This document shows, one piece after another, positions 52,424 through 61,499 of a DNA stretch of 64,000 bases (position 1 is the stretch's first letter; each line of letters begins with the position of its first letter). Below the pieces are notes generated by a model, which saw nothing but the letters and a program-made list of their open reading frames with translations, ran no database searches and was not told the DNA's origin. Both the position numbers and the translations under genes were made by a program. The stretch comes from Virgibacillus sp. MSJ-26 (GTDB lineage Bacteria; Bacillota; Bacilli; Bacillales; Amphibacillaceae), in contig NZ_JAHLPW010000018.1 in the NCBI RefSeq assembly GCF_018918075.1, forward strand, positions 1 through 64,000. The letters run 5' to 3'.

Positions 52424-52616
52424 TAACGAATCATGTTAAGGTGTTTCCGCACTTAAACCACATGACTTTTTTAGAAATAATATGAGTATTGTAAGACCAA
52501 TAATTTAAAATACTGCCTAATCTGTTCAAAGGGCGCTTAAACGCCTTAATCAACAGATATAAGCCAGTTCAATTCAACACGCTTTTTTGCTGTGTTGTAG
52601 TTGAACTGGCTTTTTA
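52424..52616 (+). ncRNA. candidate small RNA or attenuated leader upstream of the lysine-degradation operon
   Basis: A transcript from the promoter at 52389 would run about 190 nt to the terminator at 52561-52615. It would contain three hairpins: 52432-52464, 52485-52514 (AGTATT/AATACT) and 52520-52558 (ATCTGTT/AACAGAT with inner GGCG/CGCC). No lysine-riboswitch motifs are present, and it has no clear coding capacity. It does not match a small RNA I know. Confidence 0.55.
52561..52615 (+). terminator. strong Rho-independent terminator
   Basis: The stem AAGCCAGTTCAA / TTGAACTGGCTT plus inner CAACAC/GTGTTG is followed by five T. It is 320 bp after mreBH and 200 bp before the next gene. Between it and the gene, TTGAAT (52703) and TATATG form a possible second promoter. 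Confidence 0.88.
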
Positions 52617-52818
52617 TATTTACTAGTTTCATATCTTACTGCATAGACTATAAATTGAATCTTTATTTTGCAGGAAATTGTATTTTGCCCCAACAGAATA
52701 TTGGTTGAATAAACGGGTAATGACTGGCTATATGGCCTACCTTCGTGCCTAAATTTTACCGCGAATTTTGAAGAGGATTTATATAGCAGCTATCCTGTAA
52801 TAAAAAGGAGTGAATGAA

Positions 52819-53982
52819 TTGTCAGGTGCATTGAAACATATTCGTATTCTCGATTTATCTCGAGTGCTTGCCGGCCCCTTTTGTACCATGACTTTAGGGG
52901 ATCTTGGAGCTGAAGTGATTAAAGTCGAAGCACCAGGTGGCAGTGATGACACACGCAAATGGGGACCACCATTTAAAAACGAAGTTAGCGCTTATTACCT
53001 CTGTGCCAATCGCAATAAAAAAAGTATCACCGTCGATTTAAAATCAACTGAAGGCGTCGAGATTATTAAAGAATTGGTCAAAAATAGTGACGTGATTATT
53101 AATAATTTCAAAACAGGGACAATGGAAAAATTCGGTTTAGAATATGAAACATTATCTAAAATTAACCCACAACTCGTCTATTGTTCTATCACCGGCTTTG
53201 GTGAAACAGGGCCAAACAAAGATATGCCTGGATATGACTTCATCATCCAAGCTATGAGTGGATTAATGAGCATCACGGGTGATGAAAAATCAGGCCCGCA
53301 GAAATACGGCGTCGCTATTACTGACATTTTAACTGGGCTTTATGCCTCGATTGGAATTCAAGGTGCACTACTTGAGAGAACCCAATCTGGTAAAGGACAA
53401 AAGTTAGATATTTCTTTATATGATTCAGCTGTAAGTGCGCTCGTCAATATTGGTAGCAATTATCTTATGTCAGGCGACATTCCTGAGCGTCTCGGTAACC
53501 ATCACGCTAACATTGTTCCTTATCAAACATTTAAAACCATGGACGGGGAGATGGTTATTGCTGTAGGCAACGACAATCAGTTTAAGATGCTTTGCAAGCT
53601 TATTAATAAGCCGGAATATAGCGAGGATGAACGTTTTAAAACGAATCCAAATCGCGTTGAAAATCGAGATATGTTAATCCCTTTACTACAAGATGCTTTT
53701 CTAACTGAGCCAACAGATTATTGGCAGGAGAAATGTGACCAACACAATATACCATGCGGGCCGATTCAAACTTTAGACGAAGTCGCCCAAGATCCACAAC
53801 TACAAGCGCGAGAGATGTTTATCGATTACGACCATCCTACTGCTGGATCAATAAAAATGATAGGTAGCCCATTAAAACTTTCTCGCACGCCGGTTTCAAT
53901 TACAAGGCACCCGCCTAATGCCGGTGAGCATAATGATGACATTTTAGACCAATTGAAAAATAAAAGTGGAAGTACGCGCTAA
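52819..53982 (+). CDS. class III CoA-transferase, succinyl-CoA:glutarate type
   Basis: This 387-residue family III (CaiB/BaiF) CoA-transferase has the N-terminal LDLSRVLAGPFCTM, AEVIKVE and NRNKKSI signatures. The catalytic Asp is in GYDFIIQAMSGLM. It resembles human SUGCT along its whole length (for example YCSITGFGETGP and IVPYQTFKT), which activates glutarate to glutaryl-CoA. The TTG at 52819 follows AAGGAG by 8 nt; an upstream GTG overlaps the ribosome binding site. The next gene, a glutaryl-CoA dehydrogenase-like enzyme, supports glutarate as substrate. Confidence 0.82.
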   Translation: MSGALKHIRILDLSRVLAGPFCTMTLGDLGAEVIKVEAPGGSDDTRKWGPPFKNEVSAYYLCANRNKKSITVDLKSTEGVEIIKELVKNSDVIINNFKTGTMEKFGLEYETLSKINPQLVYCSITGFGETGPNKDMPGYDFIIQAMSGLMSITGDEKSGPQKYGVAITDILTGLYASIGIQGALLERTQSGKGQKLDISLYDSAVSALVNIGSNYLMSGDIPERLGNHHANIVPYQTFKTMDGEMVIAVGNDNQFKMLCKLINKPEYSEDERFKTNPNRVENRDMLIPLLQDAFLTEPTDYWQEKCDQHNIPCGPIQTLDEVAQDPQLQAREMFIDYDHPTAGSIKMIGSPLKLSRTPVSITRHPPNAGEHNDDILDQLKNKSGSTR

Positions 53983-54025
53983 TAATATTTATTTAAATTT
54001 TAAAAAACATTTAGGAGATGATGAG

Positions 54026-55228
54026 ATGAATTTTGAATTTACAGAAGAACAAACCATGCTACGTAAGACAGTGAGAGATTTTGTTGATAAAGAAATTATG
54101 CCTAATATCGGAGAATGGGATCAGGAAGGAACCTTTGATCCGTCCATTATGGATAAACTAGCCGACTTAGGATTAATGGGAGTCTGTATCCCTGAAGAAT
54201 ATGGCGGAAGTGGTATGGATTACAATGCGCTTGCTATTGTATGTGAAGAACTTGAACGTGGAGACACTGCCTTTCGTACTGCTGTTTCAGTCCATACTGG
54301 TTTGAACAGTATGTCCCTTCTTCAGTGGGGATCTGAAGATCAAAAACAAAAATACCTCATCCCACAAGCTAAGGGAGAAAAAGTTGGGGCATTTGGATTG
54401 ACTGAACCTGGAGCAGGATCAGACGTCGTTGCCCTACAAACAACAGCTGTAAAAGATGGCGACCATTATATTTTGAATGGGCAAAAAACTTGGATTTCAC
54501 TTTGTGATACGGCCGATCATTTCTTAGTTTTTGCCTATACAGACAAATCCAAGAAACACCACGGAATTTCAGCCTTTATCGTGGAAAGAGAATGGAATGG
54601 CTTTTCATCTAAAGCAACAAAAGGTAAGCTCGGCATTCGTGCGGGTAACACAGGCGAGCTATTTTTTGAAGATGTAAAAGTGCCTAAAGAAAATCTACTT
54701 GGTAAAGAAGGTGAAGGTTTTAAAATTGCAATGGCCTCACTTGACAATGGCCGTTTCACTGTTGCCGCAGGAGCTGTTGGGCAAATCATGGCCTGTATTG
54801 AAGCAAGTGTTGATTACTGTCATGAGCGTGAGACTTTTGGCAAACCAATCGGAAAACATCAACTCGTTCAGCAGATGATAGCCAATATGGAAGCTGGCTT
54901 CCAAATGAGTCGTCTTCTTGTTTACCGTGCTGGTGAATTGAAAAACCAAGGTAAACGCAATACAAGAGAAACTTCCCTCGCAAAATGGCAAGCCTGTGAT
55001 TTCGCTAATAAAGCAGCCGATGATGCTGTACAAATCCATGGGGCATATGGTTATTCTAATGAATATCCTGTTGAGCGTTATCTCAGAAACTCAAAAGCTC
55101 CAGTTATTTACGAAGGAACGCGTGAAATCCACACGGTTATGCAGGCTGAATACACCCTTGGTTATCGCAAAGATAAGCCACTTAATAATATGCTCCCTGC
55201 ATGGGATGATAAAGAGTTAGTGAAATAA
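54026..55228 (+). CDS. acyl-CoA dehydrogenase, probable glutaryl-CoA dehydrogenase
   Basis: This 400-residue FAD enzyme of the acyl-CoA dehydrogenase family has FGLTEPGAGSDV, WISLCDTADHFLVFAYTD, ETFGKPIGKHQLVQ and IYEGTREIHTVMQAEY with the catalytic Glu. In context it would oxidise and decarboxylate glutaryl-CoA to crotonyl-CoA. Sequence alone also allows a short-chain acyl-CoA dehydrogenase. The start at 54026 follows AGGAG by 8 nt, 43 bp after the CoA-transferase gene. Confidence 0.8.
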   Translation: MNFEFTEEQTMLRKTVRDFVDKEIMPNIGEWDQEGTFDPSIMDKLADLGLMGVCIPEEYGGSGMDYNALAIVCEELERGDTAFRTAVSVHTGLNSMSLLQWGSEDQKQKYLIPQAKGEKVGAFGLTEPGAGSDVVALQTTAVKDGDHYILNGQKTWISLCDTADHFLVFAYTDKSKKHHGISAFIVEREWNGFSSKATKGKLGIRAGNTGELFFEDVKVPKENLLGKEGEGFKIAMASLDNGRFTVAAGAVGQIMACIEASVDYCHERETFGKPIGKHQLVQQMIANMEAGFQMSRLLVYRAGELKNQGKRNTRETSLAKWQACDFANKAADDAVQIHGAYGYSNEYPVERYLRNSKAPVIYEGTREIHTVMQAEYTLGYRKDKPLNNMLPAWDDKELVK

Positions 55229-55247
55229 ACACCTTTATAACTATTTT

Positions 55248-55288
55248 CTATCGCACAGTAGTTGTTTACTAGACTACTCGTGCGATAG
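55248..55288 (+). other. intercistronic hairpin
   Basis: The stem CTATCGCAC / GTGCGATAG with inner GTAGT/ACTAC lies between the dehydrogenase and aldehyde dehydrogenase genes. It is followed by ACTTGTTTTAG rather than a clean T run, so it may attenuate or stabilise the mRNA. Confidence 0.5.
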
Positions 55289-55324
55289 ACTTGTTTTAGT
55301 GAATCATTTCAAGGAGGTTATAGA

Positions 55325-56776
55325 ATGATAGAAAAACAAACAGAAAGTATCTTTATTAACGGCGAATGGCAAAAAATCGATCCGACTAAAGTCGAAACAA
55401 TTTATAATCCGGCAACACTTGAACCTGTCACCGACGTTTCGTATGGTGGATCACAGGAAACGAAAGAAGCCATTGAAGCGGCTGACACTGCTTTTTTGGA
55501 GTGGAGTGAATTAACTGGTCGTGAGCGATCAAAGTTTTTATATAGAGCTTCTGAGCTAATGTTAGATGATGCCGAGCGACTCGGAAAAATTTTGACAATG
55601 GAACAGGGAAAACCATTAAAGGAAGCGGTCGGTGAAGTAAAAGGAGCAGCACATTTTTTACTTTGGTATGCAGAAGAAGCAAGTCGGGGATATGGTGAAT
55701 GGATACCTTCTTCAGTAAAGTCAAAACGGATGCTTGTCTTACCGAAACCTGTTGGCGTTGTGGGTGCCATTACTCCATGGAATTTTCCAAGTTCGATGAT
55801 TACTAGAAAATTAGCACCAGCCCTAGCCGCCGGATGTACCGCAGTTTTAAAACCTTCACCGGAAACACCATTATCGGCGATTGAAATCTTTAAAATTTTC
55901 GAAGCAGCTGGGTTTCCCAAAGGGGTTGTCAACCTTGTAACCGGAGATGCGGAAGCAATCGGAAAAGAATTACTAACACACGAAAAAGTGCGCATGATAA
56001 CGTTTACGGGATCAACGAATGTCGGTAAATATCTCATGCGTGAAGCATCTAATCATGTTAAGAAAGTCTCTCTTGAATTAGGAGGTCATGCACCTATCAT
56101 TGTTTTTGAAGATGCAGATTTAGATAAAGCAGTTAGCATGTCACTCGCAAGCAAATTCAGAAACAATGGACAAACTTGTATTTGCGCTAATCGACTATAT
56201 GTTCACGAATCGATTGCCGATGAATTTACGAACCGATTAAAAGAAGAAGTTCAAAATATGAGAGTAGGTTCAGGTTTAGATGACGACATAGAGCTTGGTC
56301 CACTGATTAATGAACAAGCCGTTGTTAAAGTGAAAAATCATTTAAAAGATGCACTTAATAAAGGTGCGAAACTTGAATATAGTGGAGATAAATCCGTTGC
56401 TTCTCTTAAGCTAGAAGGCTACTTCCATCCACCAACCGTCATTTCAAATGTTACCGACGACATGATTGTGATGAACCAAGAAACTTTTGGCCCGCTATTT
56501 CCTATCCAACCATTTAACGATGAAGATAAAGTTATCGCTAAGGCAAATGATACGGACTATGGCTTAGCCGCCTATATTTTCACAGAGAACACAAGTCGTA
56601 GTTTGCGAGTTTCTGAGCGTCTAAACTATGGTATTGTTGGCGTGAATGATGTCTTCCCAGGTGCTCCCGAAGCACCGTTTGGCGGGATTAAACAATCTGG
56701 TAACGGGAAAGAAGGTGGCCATCACGGCATGGCAGAATTTCTAGAGCAGAAGTTTATCTCGATTGGAATCGATTAG
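55325..56776 (+). CDS. NAD(P)-dependent semialdehyde dehydrogenase (succinate/glutarate semialdehyde type)
   Basis: This 483-residue aldehyde dehydrogenase is of the GabD class. The catalytic Cys is in NNGQTCICANR, the Glu in LELGGHAP, and cofactor motifs are TPWNFPSSMITRKLAPALAA and FTGSTNVG. GabD-type enzymes often accept glutarate semialdehyde, and here that product (glutarate) would be the substrate of the CoA-transferase in the same operon. The start follows AAGGAGG. Confidence 0.85.
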   Translation: MIEKQTESIFINGEWQKIDPTKVETIYNPATLEPVTDVSYGGSQETKEAIEAADTAFLEWSELTGRERSKFLYRASELMLDDAERLGKILTMEQGKPLKEAVGEVKGAAHFLLWYAEEASRGYGEWIPSSVKSKRMLVLPKPVGVVGAITPWNFPSSMITRKLAPALAAGCTAVLKPSPETPLSAIEIFKIFEAAGFPKGVVNLVTGDAEAIGKELLTHEKVRMITFTGSTNVGKYLMREASNHVKKVSLELGGHAPIIVFEDADLDKAVSMSLASKFRNNGQTCICANRLYVHESIADEFTNRLKEEVQNMRVGSGLDDDIELGPLINEQAVVKVKNHLKDALNKGAKLEYSGDKSVASLKLEGYFHPPTVISNVTDDMIVMNQETFGPLFPIQPFNDEDKVIAKANDTDYGLAAYIFTENTSRSLRVSERLNYGIVGVNDVFPGAPEAPFGGIKQSGNGKEGGHHGMAEFLEQKFISIGID

Positions 56777-56803
56777 GGTACAAAAAAAGAGGGGAACGGG
56801 TGC

Positions 56804-56849
56804 CGCACCCCAAAAGTTAGAGTGAGAATCTGACTTTTGGGGTGTTTTT
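56804..56849 (+). mobile_element. IS3-family (IS150-like) left-end remnant
   Basis: CACCCCAAAAGTTAGA pairs with TCTGACTTTTGGGGTG around a 7-nt loop and is followed by T residues. Such hairpins lie at the left end of IS150-group elements, just before orfA. It also probably terminates the upstream operon. Only the left end and the first codons of orfA remain. Confidence 0.6.
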
Positions 56850-56851
56850 AT

Positions 56852-56923
56852 ATGGCTAAATATAGTTATGAATTTAAATTGATGTTTGTAAAAGAATATC
56901 TTGAAAATTCCTTGGGATATAGA
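56852..56923 (+). pseudogene. truncated IS3-family transposase orfA
   Basis: The first 24 codons read MAKYSYEFKLMFVKEYLENS and then LGYR, typical of the N terminus of IS150-type OrfA. Beyond this the frame enters sequence belonging to the end of the DUF3870 gene region. The rest of the element is absent. Confidence 0.65.
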
Positions 56924-56969
56924 TTGTCACGCCCTACTGTATTTTCTATATTCCTGAACATATCTTCAG

Positions 56970-57299
56970 TTATTCAGATGAGGCGCTTTTTTCTTTCACA
57001 TAGTTCTCATATTGTTTATGCAGGTCTTTTAAAGCAGAGGCTATGGCGTTACCAGCTTTACCTAGATAATGCTTATTCACATCTGCAACTGGTGTAGTTA
57101 TGCCATCTTGTAAACTATACCCCCTTAGTAAATTTTGAACATAATTACGTCCATGTTCGGTCGCTAACGTACAATTGGCTGCAACAATCACACCGTAATG
57201 TTTATCAATTTCTGCTGTGATGGTTAAGGTGTCATATACACTTTTTGCTGCCATTCCCGCTGGTAGTCTTGCATAGCCAGCAATAAATACCGTATTCAT
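56970..57299 (-). CDS. DUF3870 domain-containing protein
   Basis: This 109-residue protein belongs to the uncharacterised DUF3870 family (FIAGYARLPAGMAAKSVYDTLTI, IDKHYGVIVAANCTLATEHG). It has a conserved Cys and His but no recognised catalytic pattern. It starts 13 bp after the IclR regulator stop with AAGGGAGAG, so the two form an operon. Its place between two halves of a lysine-degradation cluster suggests a role there, perhaps in binding a pathway intermediate; that is inference only. Confidence 0.82.
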   Translation of the reverse strand: MNTVFIAGYARLPAGMAAKSVYDTLTITAEIDKHYGVIVAANCTLATEHGRNYVQNLLRGYSLQDGITTPVADVNKHYLGKAGNAIASALKDLHKQYENYVKEKSASSE

Positions 57300-57312
57300 G
57301 CCATCTCTCCCT

Positions 57313-58092
57313 TTATCTTTGTTGTTCTTCTACTAATTGATACCCCAGTTTCTCTGAGACTTTAAGGGCTGTCTGTTTTGTTTGCTCTTTAATATGTGAT
57401 AAATGCTCTCCTTCAAAGTAACGTGACAATCCGCTGACTGTTAAAGAGGCACTCACTTCATTTCGAAAATCATAGATAGGATAAGAAATACCAGTTGTAT
57501 CTAAATCCTGCTCTCCAACACTATAAGCGTATCCCTTTGTTCTGATAATTGATAGTTCCTTCCATAGTTCGTCGGGTTTTAGTTGTTGATTGTTTTTGTA
57601 TGGTTTAAGTGGTTCACTTTCAATGATTTCCTTTTGTCTTCCTGTCGGCATATGGGCAAGAAGTAGTTTCGGTCCTGAGCCGATATATAACGGCGTACTT
57701 TTTCCTACCCGAGTATTTAATCTAAGTGGTCTTGTGCTATCTACCTTTTCAATGTATGTCGCTCGATTTTGGTAGACGATGACAAGATGGATCACTTCAT
57801 TAATTTCTCGACCAAGTTGTTTCATAAAAGGAAGGGCTATCCCCCTGACTTCTAACTGACCTGACACTAGCTCCCCCAACTCAAGCAACTTTAAACCTAA
57901 GCGATAACGGCTGTCATGTTCATTTTCTTTACTTTTATACAGATAATCCAGCCTTTCAAGCGTCGTTAATAATCGGTATGCCGTTGGTTTAGGTAGACTG
58001 GCTTTACTCGCTAGTTCTTTCAATGTCAGCTCAGGCGTTTCTTCTGTAAATAAATTCAATAATGAAAGGGCTCTAATCACACTTTGATTCAC
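57313..58092 (-). CDS. IclR family transcriptional regulator
   Basis: This 259-residue regulator has an N-terminal winged helix (LTLKELASKASLPKPTAYRLLTTLERLDYL, about 22-52) and a C-terminal GAF-like effector domain (RPLRLNTRVGKSTPLYIGSGPKLLLA and GISYPIYDFRNEVSASLTVSGL). IclR proteins usually sense small carboxylates. It is the best candidate regulator of the two flanking catabolic operons. The GTG start follows AAGGGG. Confidence 0.9.
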   Translation of the reverse strand: MNQSVIRALSLLNLFTEETPELTLKELASKASLPKPTAYRLLTTLERLDYLYKSKENEHDSRYRLGLKLLELGELVSGQLEVRGIALPFMKQLGREINEVIHLVIVYQNRATYIEKVDSTRPLRLNTRVGKSTPLYIGSGPKLLLAHMPTGRQKEIIESEPLKPYKNNQQLKPDELWKELSIIRTKGYAYSVGEQDLDTTGISYPIYDFRNEVSASLTVSGLSRYFEGEHLSHIKEQTKQTALKVSEKLGYQLVEEQQR

Positions 58093-58192
58093 TTCTATTA
58101 CCCCTTATTGATAATGATATTACTTTCACTTTCTTGATAGTAGAAAAACTAAACAACTGTTTACATAAACTGTGCATTAATTAAAGGGCTGC

Positions 58193-58312
58193 TTTCAAAG
58201 CAAGTGGGTCACGACCGTCTGGGATCGCTCCGGGCGGATGCTTTCCGCGGACTGGGAAGAATTACAGTTCATTCTTCTTTAGTCACCGCCCTGCGCTCAC
58301 CCAAACTATTAA
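58193..58312 (-). repeat. repeat family B, partial inverted copy (B5)
   Basis: The minus strand carries the AGAAGAATGAACTGTAATTC module followed by CCGCGGAAAGCATCCGCCCG, resembling the 3' half of family B elements. It is one of two family B elements in the 625-bp gap upstream of the IclR gene; no coding sequence was seen in that gap. Confidence 0.6.
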
Positions 58313-58374
58313 AGTTATTTAATGTTGTTTGATCTATTATAGATTTTTTCTGTACAATGATATTACGCTGAAAT

Positions 58375-58535
58375 TAGCGGAGGAAAAAACACGGAGACTC
58401 CAGCGGGAGAAATGGTTTTCGGTGGGACGAGCATTTAGCACAGTCCCAAAAGCCTAGATGAGACCCCGCAAGAGCGATAGCTCGAGGAGGCTCAGCAGCG
58501 CCCGCGAAAAGCGTAGTGTTTATTTCCGTAGCGTT
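58375..58535 (+). repeat. dispersed repeat family B, copy B3
   Basis: This 161-bp element starts TAGCGGAGGAAAAAACACGG and ends GTGTTTATTTCCGTAGCG; the arms pair over 11 bp with one bulge. It contains the GGTGGGACGAGCATT...AGTCCC module also seen in B2 but lacks the AGAAGAATGAAC module. Confidence 0.8.
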
Positions 58536-58654
58536 GGTCTAGCACTTATCCATCATCAGAGACGGCAAAAAATCCTATGCATAGTTACTGCACATATAAT
58601 AACTATGATAATAACCTTAAAAATATATACAGAAAGTAGTTGCGATTTTAATAG

Positions 58655-58687
58655 ATTATCCCTCTACAAGCTCTGCAGAGGGATAAT
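58655..58687 (-). terminator. terminator-like hairpin after the lysine dehydrogenase gene
   Basis: A perfect 11-bp stem ATTATCCCTCT / AGAGGGATAAT lies 30 bp after the stop; only a weak T tract follows on the minus strand. Confidence 0.6.
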
Positions 58688-58716
58688 GACTGAGTTATAT
58701 TACCGCTGTTAAAATT

Positions 58717-59889
58717 TCAAACTCCCACTTGATTTATTTTTTTCTTTTCAATTTCAGAAATATAGACATCTCGTTTACCCATTTCCTCGATATAAACATC
58801 GCCTGGTACAATTTGTTCTGGTGGGTAAACACCTTTTTTCGAAATAGTACCATTTGCAATCATTTGAGCGACTGTTGAAATCGTGTTAGCAGTAGCTCGT
58901 GCCATGGCTGTAACTTGATTTTCCCGGTCTTTAAAAGTCGTCATTTCATACTCAAAAGACGTAGGCTCGCCATCTTTAACTCCTGAAACAACGACACGGA
59001 GCAGCACAGCATCATCTTTCTCACCAAGCTCGACAATCGGGTCAAGGACTTTTAAAAAAACTTCGCGTGGATTTATTTTTTGACCATTGACATCAACACT
59101 GTAATCTTCCCTTGTTAAATTTAAATCAACTAGTAACTTAAACTTCTCAGCATGACCTGGATAACGAATTGTTTTGTACTCCAAGGTCTCTAAATTAGGA
59201 TAGGAATGGGATAAGGTTGATGTCCCACCAGATGTATGAAAAGCTTCAAGTGGACCAAATTTCTCAAAGTGAACCTGTTCTACTTCAGACAGCGCTGGTA
59301 CCTCTTGTTTATTCCCATTACGAATAATAAGTGCTCGGTCTGTGTAGTGATCAAACAATCCCTCCATAGAAAACACATGGTTATATTCCAGTGGTGCTTC
59401 AGGCCTGACTGGTATACCTCCTACAAATAATCTGATTGATTTGGCTTGATCAAGCTTACCAGCACCATGGCCTGATAATATATTAATCATCCCAGGGGCA
59501 ACTCCAAGGTCTGGAATTAACGTCACGCCAGCTTTTTCGGCATCATCCTTCATGTCTAATACTTTATCCGTGACATGCCCAATATGACCACCCAAGTCAA
59601 TTGAATTTACGCCAACTTTAATAGCTGTTTTTGCGACAATTTCATTGAAAGAATAAAACAATGCATTAATAATCACATCAAATTCTCTCATATAATCGGC
59701 TAGTTCTTCTTCATCTGCAGCGTTCACTTGGTATGCCGTGAGTTTTGGGGAATTCAATTGATCTCGAATTTCACTTGCTCTTTCAAAATTAATATCGGCT
59801 AGCCCTACCTTCGTCACACCTTCACTAGCAACTAAATCTCGTGCCGCTTCCTTCCCCATTAATCCAGATCCTAATACACCTATTTTCAT
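58717..59889 (-). CDS. lysDH: L-lysine 6-dehydrogenase (saccharopine dehydrogenase fold)
   Basis: This 390-residue NAD-dependent enzyme oxidatively deaminates lysine at the epsilon carbon, giving 2-aminoadipate 6-semialdehyde in equilibrium with piperideine-6-carboxylate. It resembles Geobacillus lysine dehydrogenase along its length ([14 protein letters not shown] [44 protein letters not shown]). The Rossmann motif is GVLGSGLMG. The start follows TTAGGAGG. It is the last gene of the minus-strand operon. Confidence 0.9.
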   Translation of the reverse strand: MKIGVLGSGLMGKEAARDLVASEGVTKVGLADINFERASEIRDQLNSPKLTAYQVNAADEEELADYMREFDVIINALFYSFNEIVAKTAIKVGVNSIDLGGHIGHVTDKVLDMKDDAEKAGVTLIPDLGVAPGMINILSGHGAGKLDQAKSIRLFVGGIPVRPEAPLEYNHVFSMEGLFDHYTDRALIIRNGNKQEVPALSEVEQVHFEKFGPLEAFHTSGGTSTLSHSYPNLETLEYKTIRYPGHAEKFKLLVDLNLTREDYSVDVNGQKINPREVFLKVLDPIVELGEKDDAVLLRVVVSGVKDGEPTSFEYEMTTFKDRENQVTAMARATANTISTVAQMIANGTISKKGVYPPEQIVPGDVYIEEMGKRDVYISEIEKKKINQVGV

Positions 59890-59950
59890 CCGCTCGCCTC
59901 CTAATTCATTTCGTTATAGTTTAGTCTATTTTCTGCTTAAGTTTTTTCGA

Positions 59951-61450
59951 TTACTCTACGTCTATTTGTGCTCGCTGCAATTTACCACTATAATCCACAT
60001 AAACTGCTTTCCATTCAGTAAAGACATCAAGGGCTTGCACTCCTGAATCACGGTGTCCATTTCCAGTACCTTTCGTTCCACCGAATGGGAGATGGATTTC
60101 AGCGCCTGTTGTACCCGCATTAACATAAACAATACCTGTATCTAAATCACGTTGCGCTTGAAATACACGCTGAACATCTCTAGTGAAAATCGAACTTGAA
60201 AGACCATAAGTGACACCATTATTCACTTCAATGGCTTCTTCAAAGTTTTCCACTGGAATAAGTGACACAACTGGACCAAAAATTTCTTCCTGAGCAATAC
60301 GCATATCTGACGTAGCATCAGTGAATAGTGTGGGTGCAAAGTAATAGCCATTCCCTAACCCAGCGTCAGTCAATTCCTTTCCACCCGCGAGCAACTTAGC
60401 TCCTTCTTCTTTCCCGATTTCAATGTATTTCTTGATTTTTTCCATACCGGCTTCGTTGATAATCGGGCCAACTTTATTTGACTCATCTAATCCATCACCA
60501 ATAGTAAGTTTTTCCATTTCAACCAGCAGACGTTCTTCTAATGTCTCTTTCACATCCTCATGGACAATTACACGACTACATGCTGTACAACGCTGGCCAC
60601 TTGTACCGAATGCACTCCAGATTATACCTTCAACAGCTAAATCAAGATCTGCATCATCCATGACGATGACAGCATTTTTCCCACCCATTTCAAGTGATAC
60701 TTTTTTCAGTTGGCGACCACATTCTGCTGCAATATTACGACCAGTATCATTAGAACCAGTGAAAGAAATAACACGTAAATCGTCATGATGCACCATCGCA
60801 TCACCGACTGTTGACCCTGAACCAAAGACAACGTTAATCACACCCTTAGGTAGTCCTGCCTCTTCGAAAATTTTTGCTAATTCATAAGCCATAATTGGCG
60901 TTTCTGTAGCTGGTTTCCACACGACCGCGTTACCTGCGACAATTGCCGGAAATGATTTCCACGTTGCAATTGCAATCGGGAAATTCCACGGTGTTATAAT
61001 ACCGACAACTCCAATTGGTGCACGCACACTCATTGCAAATTTATTGTTAAGTTCAGCTGGTGTTGTTTGGCCAAATAATCTGCGTCCTTCACCTGCCATA
61101 TAAAAGGCCATGTCAATGCCTTCTTGGACTTCACCACGTGCTTCTTCAATGACCTTTCCATTTTCTAAAGTGAGTAGTTGAGATAATCTCTCTTTTCTTT
61201 CTTTCATTAAATTACCAACTTCATAAAGAACTTCAGCTCGTTGAGGAGCTGGTGTTAATGCCCACTCTTTCTGTGCTCTTTTCGCTGTTTCTACTGCTTC
61301 ATTGACTGTTTCAGCACTGGATAACGGAACTTCAGTTATAACTTCACCATTTGCAGGGTTTTTGACTTGTGTTACTTCTCCTTGATATTCAACCCACTTT
61401 CCACCGATATAGTTTGATAGTTTTTTTACATCCATTAAAGCTTCTGCCAT
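59951..61450 (-). CDS. aldehyde dehydrogenase, probable 2-aminoadipate semialdehyde dehydrogenase
   Basis: This 499-residue NAD(P)-dependent aldehyde dehydrogenase has ITPWNFPIAIATWK, FTGSNDTG, the catalytic Glu in LEMGGKNAV and the Cys in TSGQRCTACSR. Between the ThDP enzyme and lysine dehydrogenase, its natural substrate is most likely 2-aminoadipate 6-semialdehyde, giving 2-aminoadipate. It clearly differs from the GabD-like enzyme of the opposite operon. The start follows TAGGAGG. Confidence 0.85.
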   Translation of the reverse strand: MAEALMDVKKLSNYIGGKWVEYQGEVTQVKNPANGEVITEVPLSSAETVNEAVETAKRAQKEWALTPAPQRAEVLYEVGNLMKERKERLSQLLTLENGKVIEEARGEVQEGIDMAFYMAGEGRRLFGQTTPAELNNKFAMSVRAPIGVVGIITPWNFPIAIATWKSFPAIVAGNAVVWKPATETPIMAYELAKIFEEAGLPKGVINVVFGSGSTVGDAMVHHDDLRVISFTGSNDTGRNIAAECGRQLKKVSLEMGGKNAVIVMDDADLDLAVEGIIWSAFGTSGQRCTACSRVIVHEDVKETLEERLLVEMEKLTIGDGLDESNKVGPIINEAGMEKIKKYIEIGKEEGAKLLAGGKELTDAGLGNGYYFAPTLFTDATSDMRIAQEEIFGPVVSLIPVENFEEAIEVNNGVTYGLSSSIFTRDVQRVFQAQRDLDTGIVYVNAGTTGAEIHLPFGGTKGTGNGHRDSGVQALDVFTEWKAVYVDYSGKLQRAQIDVE

Positions 61451-61499
61451 GATTTATACCTCCTAAAAGTATTTAAATAATAATCTAGCTTTTAATCTA

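Noticed and set aside
52424..52818. Lysine riboswitch before the lysine-degradation operon
   Set aside because: The L-box core motifs are absent, so any leader regulation must be of another type.
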